6,361 nucleotides of DNA from QAMH01 sp964435565. Its GTDB lineage: Bacteria > Actinomycetota > Coriobacteriia > Coriobacteriales > QAMH01. Below, piece by piece: positions 4,915 to 6,361 of the stretch (position 1 is the stretch's first letter; every line of letters begins with the position of its first letter). The notes under the pieces are model-generated. The model was not told the origin of the DNA. It saw nothing but the letters and a program-made list of their open reading frames with translations, and did not search any database. The position numbers and the translations under genes were made by a program. The DNA lies in the NCBI GenBank assembly GCA_964435565.1, contig CAYSZR010000074.1, positions 1 through 6,361 of the forward strand. The letters are read 5' to 3'.

Positions 4915-6361
4915 CTATTCCGCAGCTACGTTTGCTTCGGGAAGTGCCACCGCTTCTGCTTCAGGCAAGGAATCCTGACCGCGCAATCTGATAATCGGCG
5001 CGCCATGACCCTTGATGTAATCACCGGTTATGGTCACAGACCCGATGTTCTTATCCTTTGGCACCTCGTACATGATATTGAGCATGAACTTCTCGATGAT
5101 GGCACGCAGCGCACGTGCGCCCGTGTCCTGTTCAAGCGCTAGACGGGCGATTTCCTTAAGCGCCGAATCATCAAAGTCGAGCTCAACGTTATCGTAATCC
5201 ATGAGCGCCTGATACTGCTTGATAAGCGCGTTGTGCGGTTTAACCAGGATGTCGTAGAGCATCTGCTCGTCAAGCGCTTCGAGCGTGCAAAGGATAGGCA
5301 TACGCCCAAGGAACTCGGGAATAAGGCCGTATTGCTTAAGGTCTTCGACCTTTACGTTCTTTAAGATGTCACGATCGCCCTCGAAGTTCTCACGCACCGA
5401 TGATCCAAAGCCCACACCCGCGCTTTTGTTAAGGCGCTTTTCGATGATCTTATCCAGTCCGGGGAATGCACCGCCGCAAATGAAGAGGATGTTGCTCGTA
5501 TCGATAGTGGCGTTCTGCGAGAACGGCGTCTTCATACCGCCGGAAAGCGGAACTTCCATCTTGGTACCCTCGAGCACTTTAAGCAGGCCCTGTTGTACCG
5601 ATTCGCCTCCGATATCACGTCCGCCGCTTGTGCCCTCAGGCCCGCCGTTGCGCTTTGCGATCTTATCGATTTCGTCGATGTAGACGATGCCATGTTCGGC
5701 ACGCTCTATATCGCCATCAGCTGCACTGATGAGCTTGGTGATAATGCTCTCTATGTCATCGCCCACATAACCCGCCTGTGTAAGCGTGGTGGCATCTGAA
5801 ATCGCCAGCGGCACATCGAGCAGGTCGGCAAGCGTCTTGATAATATATGTCTTGCCCGTACCCGTGGGACCTAGCATGAGAATATTGCTTTTCTCAATCT
5901 GCACGTCGGTCTTTTTAGAAGCATCGTAGCGTTTGTAGTGGTTATAGGTCGCCACGGCCACAATCCTCTTCGCCAGTTCCTGGCCAACTACGTAATCGTC
6001 GATTTGGCCTTTGAGCACATGTGGCAGCGGAACAGGCGCCATAACAGGCTCGCCCTCTTTGCGCTTCTTCTGCGGAGCGGGACCACCCATGCCAAAAGGT
6101 CCATTGCCGCCACCTGTAAAGAAACCAACAGGGCTCCATCCGCCAAATGGAGTGTTGTTATTCGCGTTATTGTCGTCAGCTGAGCTTTCAGAATCGACCG
6201 GCTCGCCGTCGACCTCTTCGATTTCCTTGCCGTTTTCATCAGTCGTCGTACGAGGAGACGAGTTGTCACCATTGGGCTGGCCCGGCATGGAAAAACCGAA
6301 CATCTGCGACATCTTATTGACCTCGCGCTCAAGACACTGAGGGCAAATGGGCGTATTAGGT
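4915..6361 (-). CDS. clpX: ATP-dependent Clp protease ATP-binding subunit ClpX (5' end beyond window)
   Basis: ClpX, the AAA+ unfoldase that feeds ClpP. Counting from the internal Met at 6312: Walker A GPTGTGKT (148-155), pore-1 loop GYVG (181-184), Walker B YIDEID (211-216), ClpP-docking loop VGF (300-302, usual form IGF), box VII with arginine finger IPEFLGR (331-337) and sensor II GAR (398-400). The Met at 6312 is not the true start: the frame stays open to the window edge, and upstream codons read PNTPICPQCLEREVNK, whose CPQC is the second CxxC of the ClpX zinc-binding domain. The first CxxC and the start lie outside. Two departures from the family are seen. The linker between zinc domain and AAA+ core is about 95 residues, rich in Gly, Asn, Pro and acidic residues, against roughly 20 in E. 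coli. The position of the conserved RKH loop reads MKT (260-262). The C-terminal tail is rich in Ala and Glu. Confidence 0.97.
   Translation of the reverse strand, partial: PNTPICPQCLEREVNKMSQMFGFSMPGQPNGDNSSPRTTTDENGKEIEEVDGEPVDSESSADDNNANNNTPFGGWSPVGFFTGGGNGPFGMGGPAPQKKRKEGEPVMAPVPLPHVLKGQIDDYVVGQELAKRIVAVATYNHYKRYDASKKTDVQIEKSNILMLGPTGTGKTYIIKTLADLLDVPLAISDATTLTQAGYVGDDIESIITKLISAADGDIERAEHGIVYIDEIDKIAKRNGGPEGTSGGRDIGGESVQQGLLKVLEGTKMEVPLSGGMKTPFSQNATIDTSNILFICGGAFPGLDKIIEKRLNKSAGVGFGSSVRENFEGDRDILKNVKVEDLKQYGLIPEFLGRMPILCTLEALDEQMLYDILVKPHNALIKQYQALMDYDNVELDFDDSALKEIARLALEQDTGARALRAIIEKFMLNIMYEVPKDKNIGSVTITGDYIKGHGAPIIRLRGQDSLPEAEAVALPEANVAAE

Overview
The window looks like a chromosomal segment of a mid-GC Gram-positive anaerobe, most likely a coriobacterium (Coriobacteriia, Eggerthellaceae-like). 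The grounds are indirect: a soluble LuxR-type regulator convergent with a single-component MFS transporter, a lipoprotein signal in front of an exported enzyme, a CCA-encoding tRNA gene, and a ClpX with an actinobacterial-style long linker. By eye the base composition is close to 50% GC, which would suit a lower-GC member such as a Cryptobacterium-like lineage. Neither the GC content nor the taxonomy was computed.

Layout from left to right. Bases 53-823 (+) encode a LuxR-family regulator with a GAF-like sensory half and a C-terminal HTH. Bases 856-2076 (-) encode a 12-helix MFS permease, convergent with the regulator. Bases 2077-2591 are intergenic. This stretch holds AT-rich DNA with a perfect 10-bp palindrome, then a regular array of eight 11-bp arms in alternating orientation (2312-2500, period about 52 bp), then a consensus TATAAT box just upstream of the next gene. 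Bases 2592-3890 (+) encode a lipoprotein-anchored, two-domain pyruvoyl-dependent decarboxylase of the phosphatidylserine decarboxylase family (PSDC plus PSD domains). Bases 3918-3957 form a rho-independent terminator for the tRNA-Lys(TTT) gene at 3968-4043 (-). Bases 4097-4882 (+) encode a Cof-type HAD phosphatase. Bases 4915-6361 (-) encode ClpX, which runs off the right edge: its reading frame stays open past the apparent Met and contains the second CxxC of the zinc-binding domain.

Working together: the left half resembles a small regulated accessory module with a sensor-regulator, a permease and an exported decarboxylase whose promoter has a perfect -10, a poor -35 and a phased repeat array directly upstream. 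That arrangement would suit activator-controlled expression, but the link between the three genes is inference. The right half (tRNA-Lys, HAD phosphatase, ClpX) is housekeeping. The most unusual points are the phased inverted-arm array, the decarboxylase with an exported domain architecture shared with fungal tryptophan decarboxylases, and a ClpX whose RKH pore loop reads MKT and whose zinc-domain/AAA+ linker is greatly expanded.
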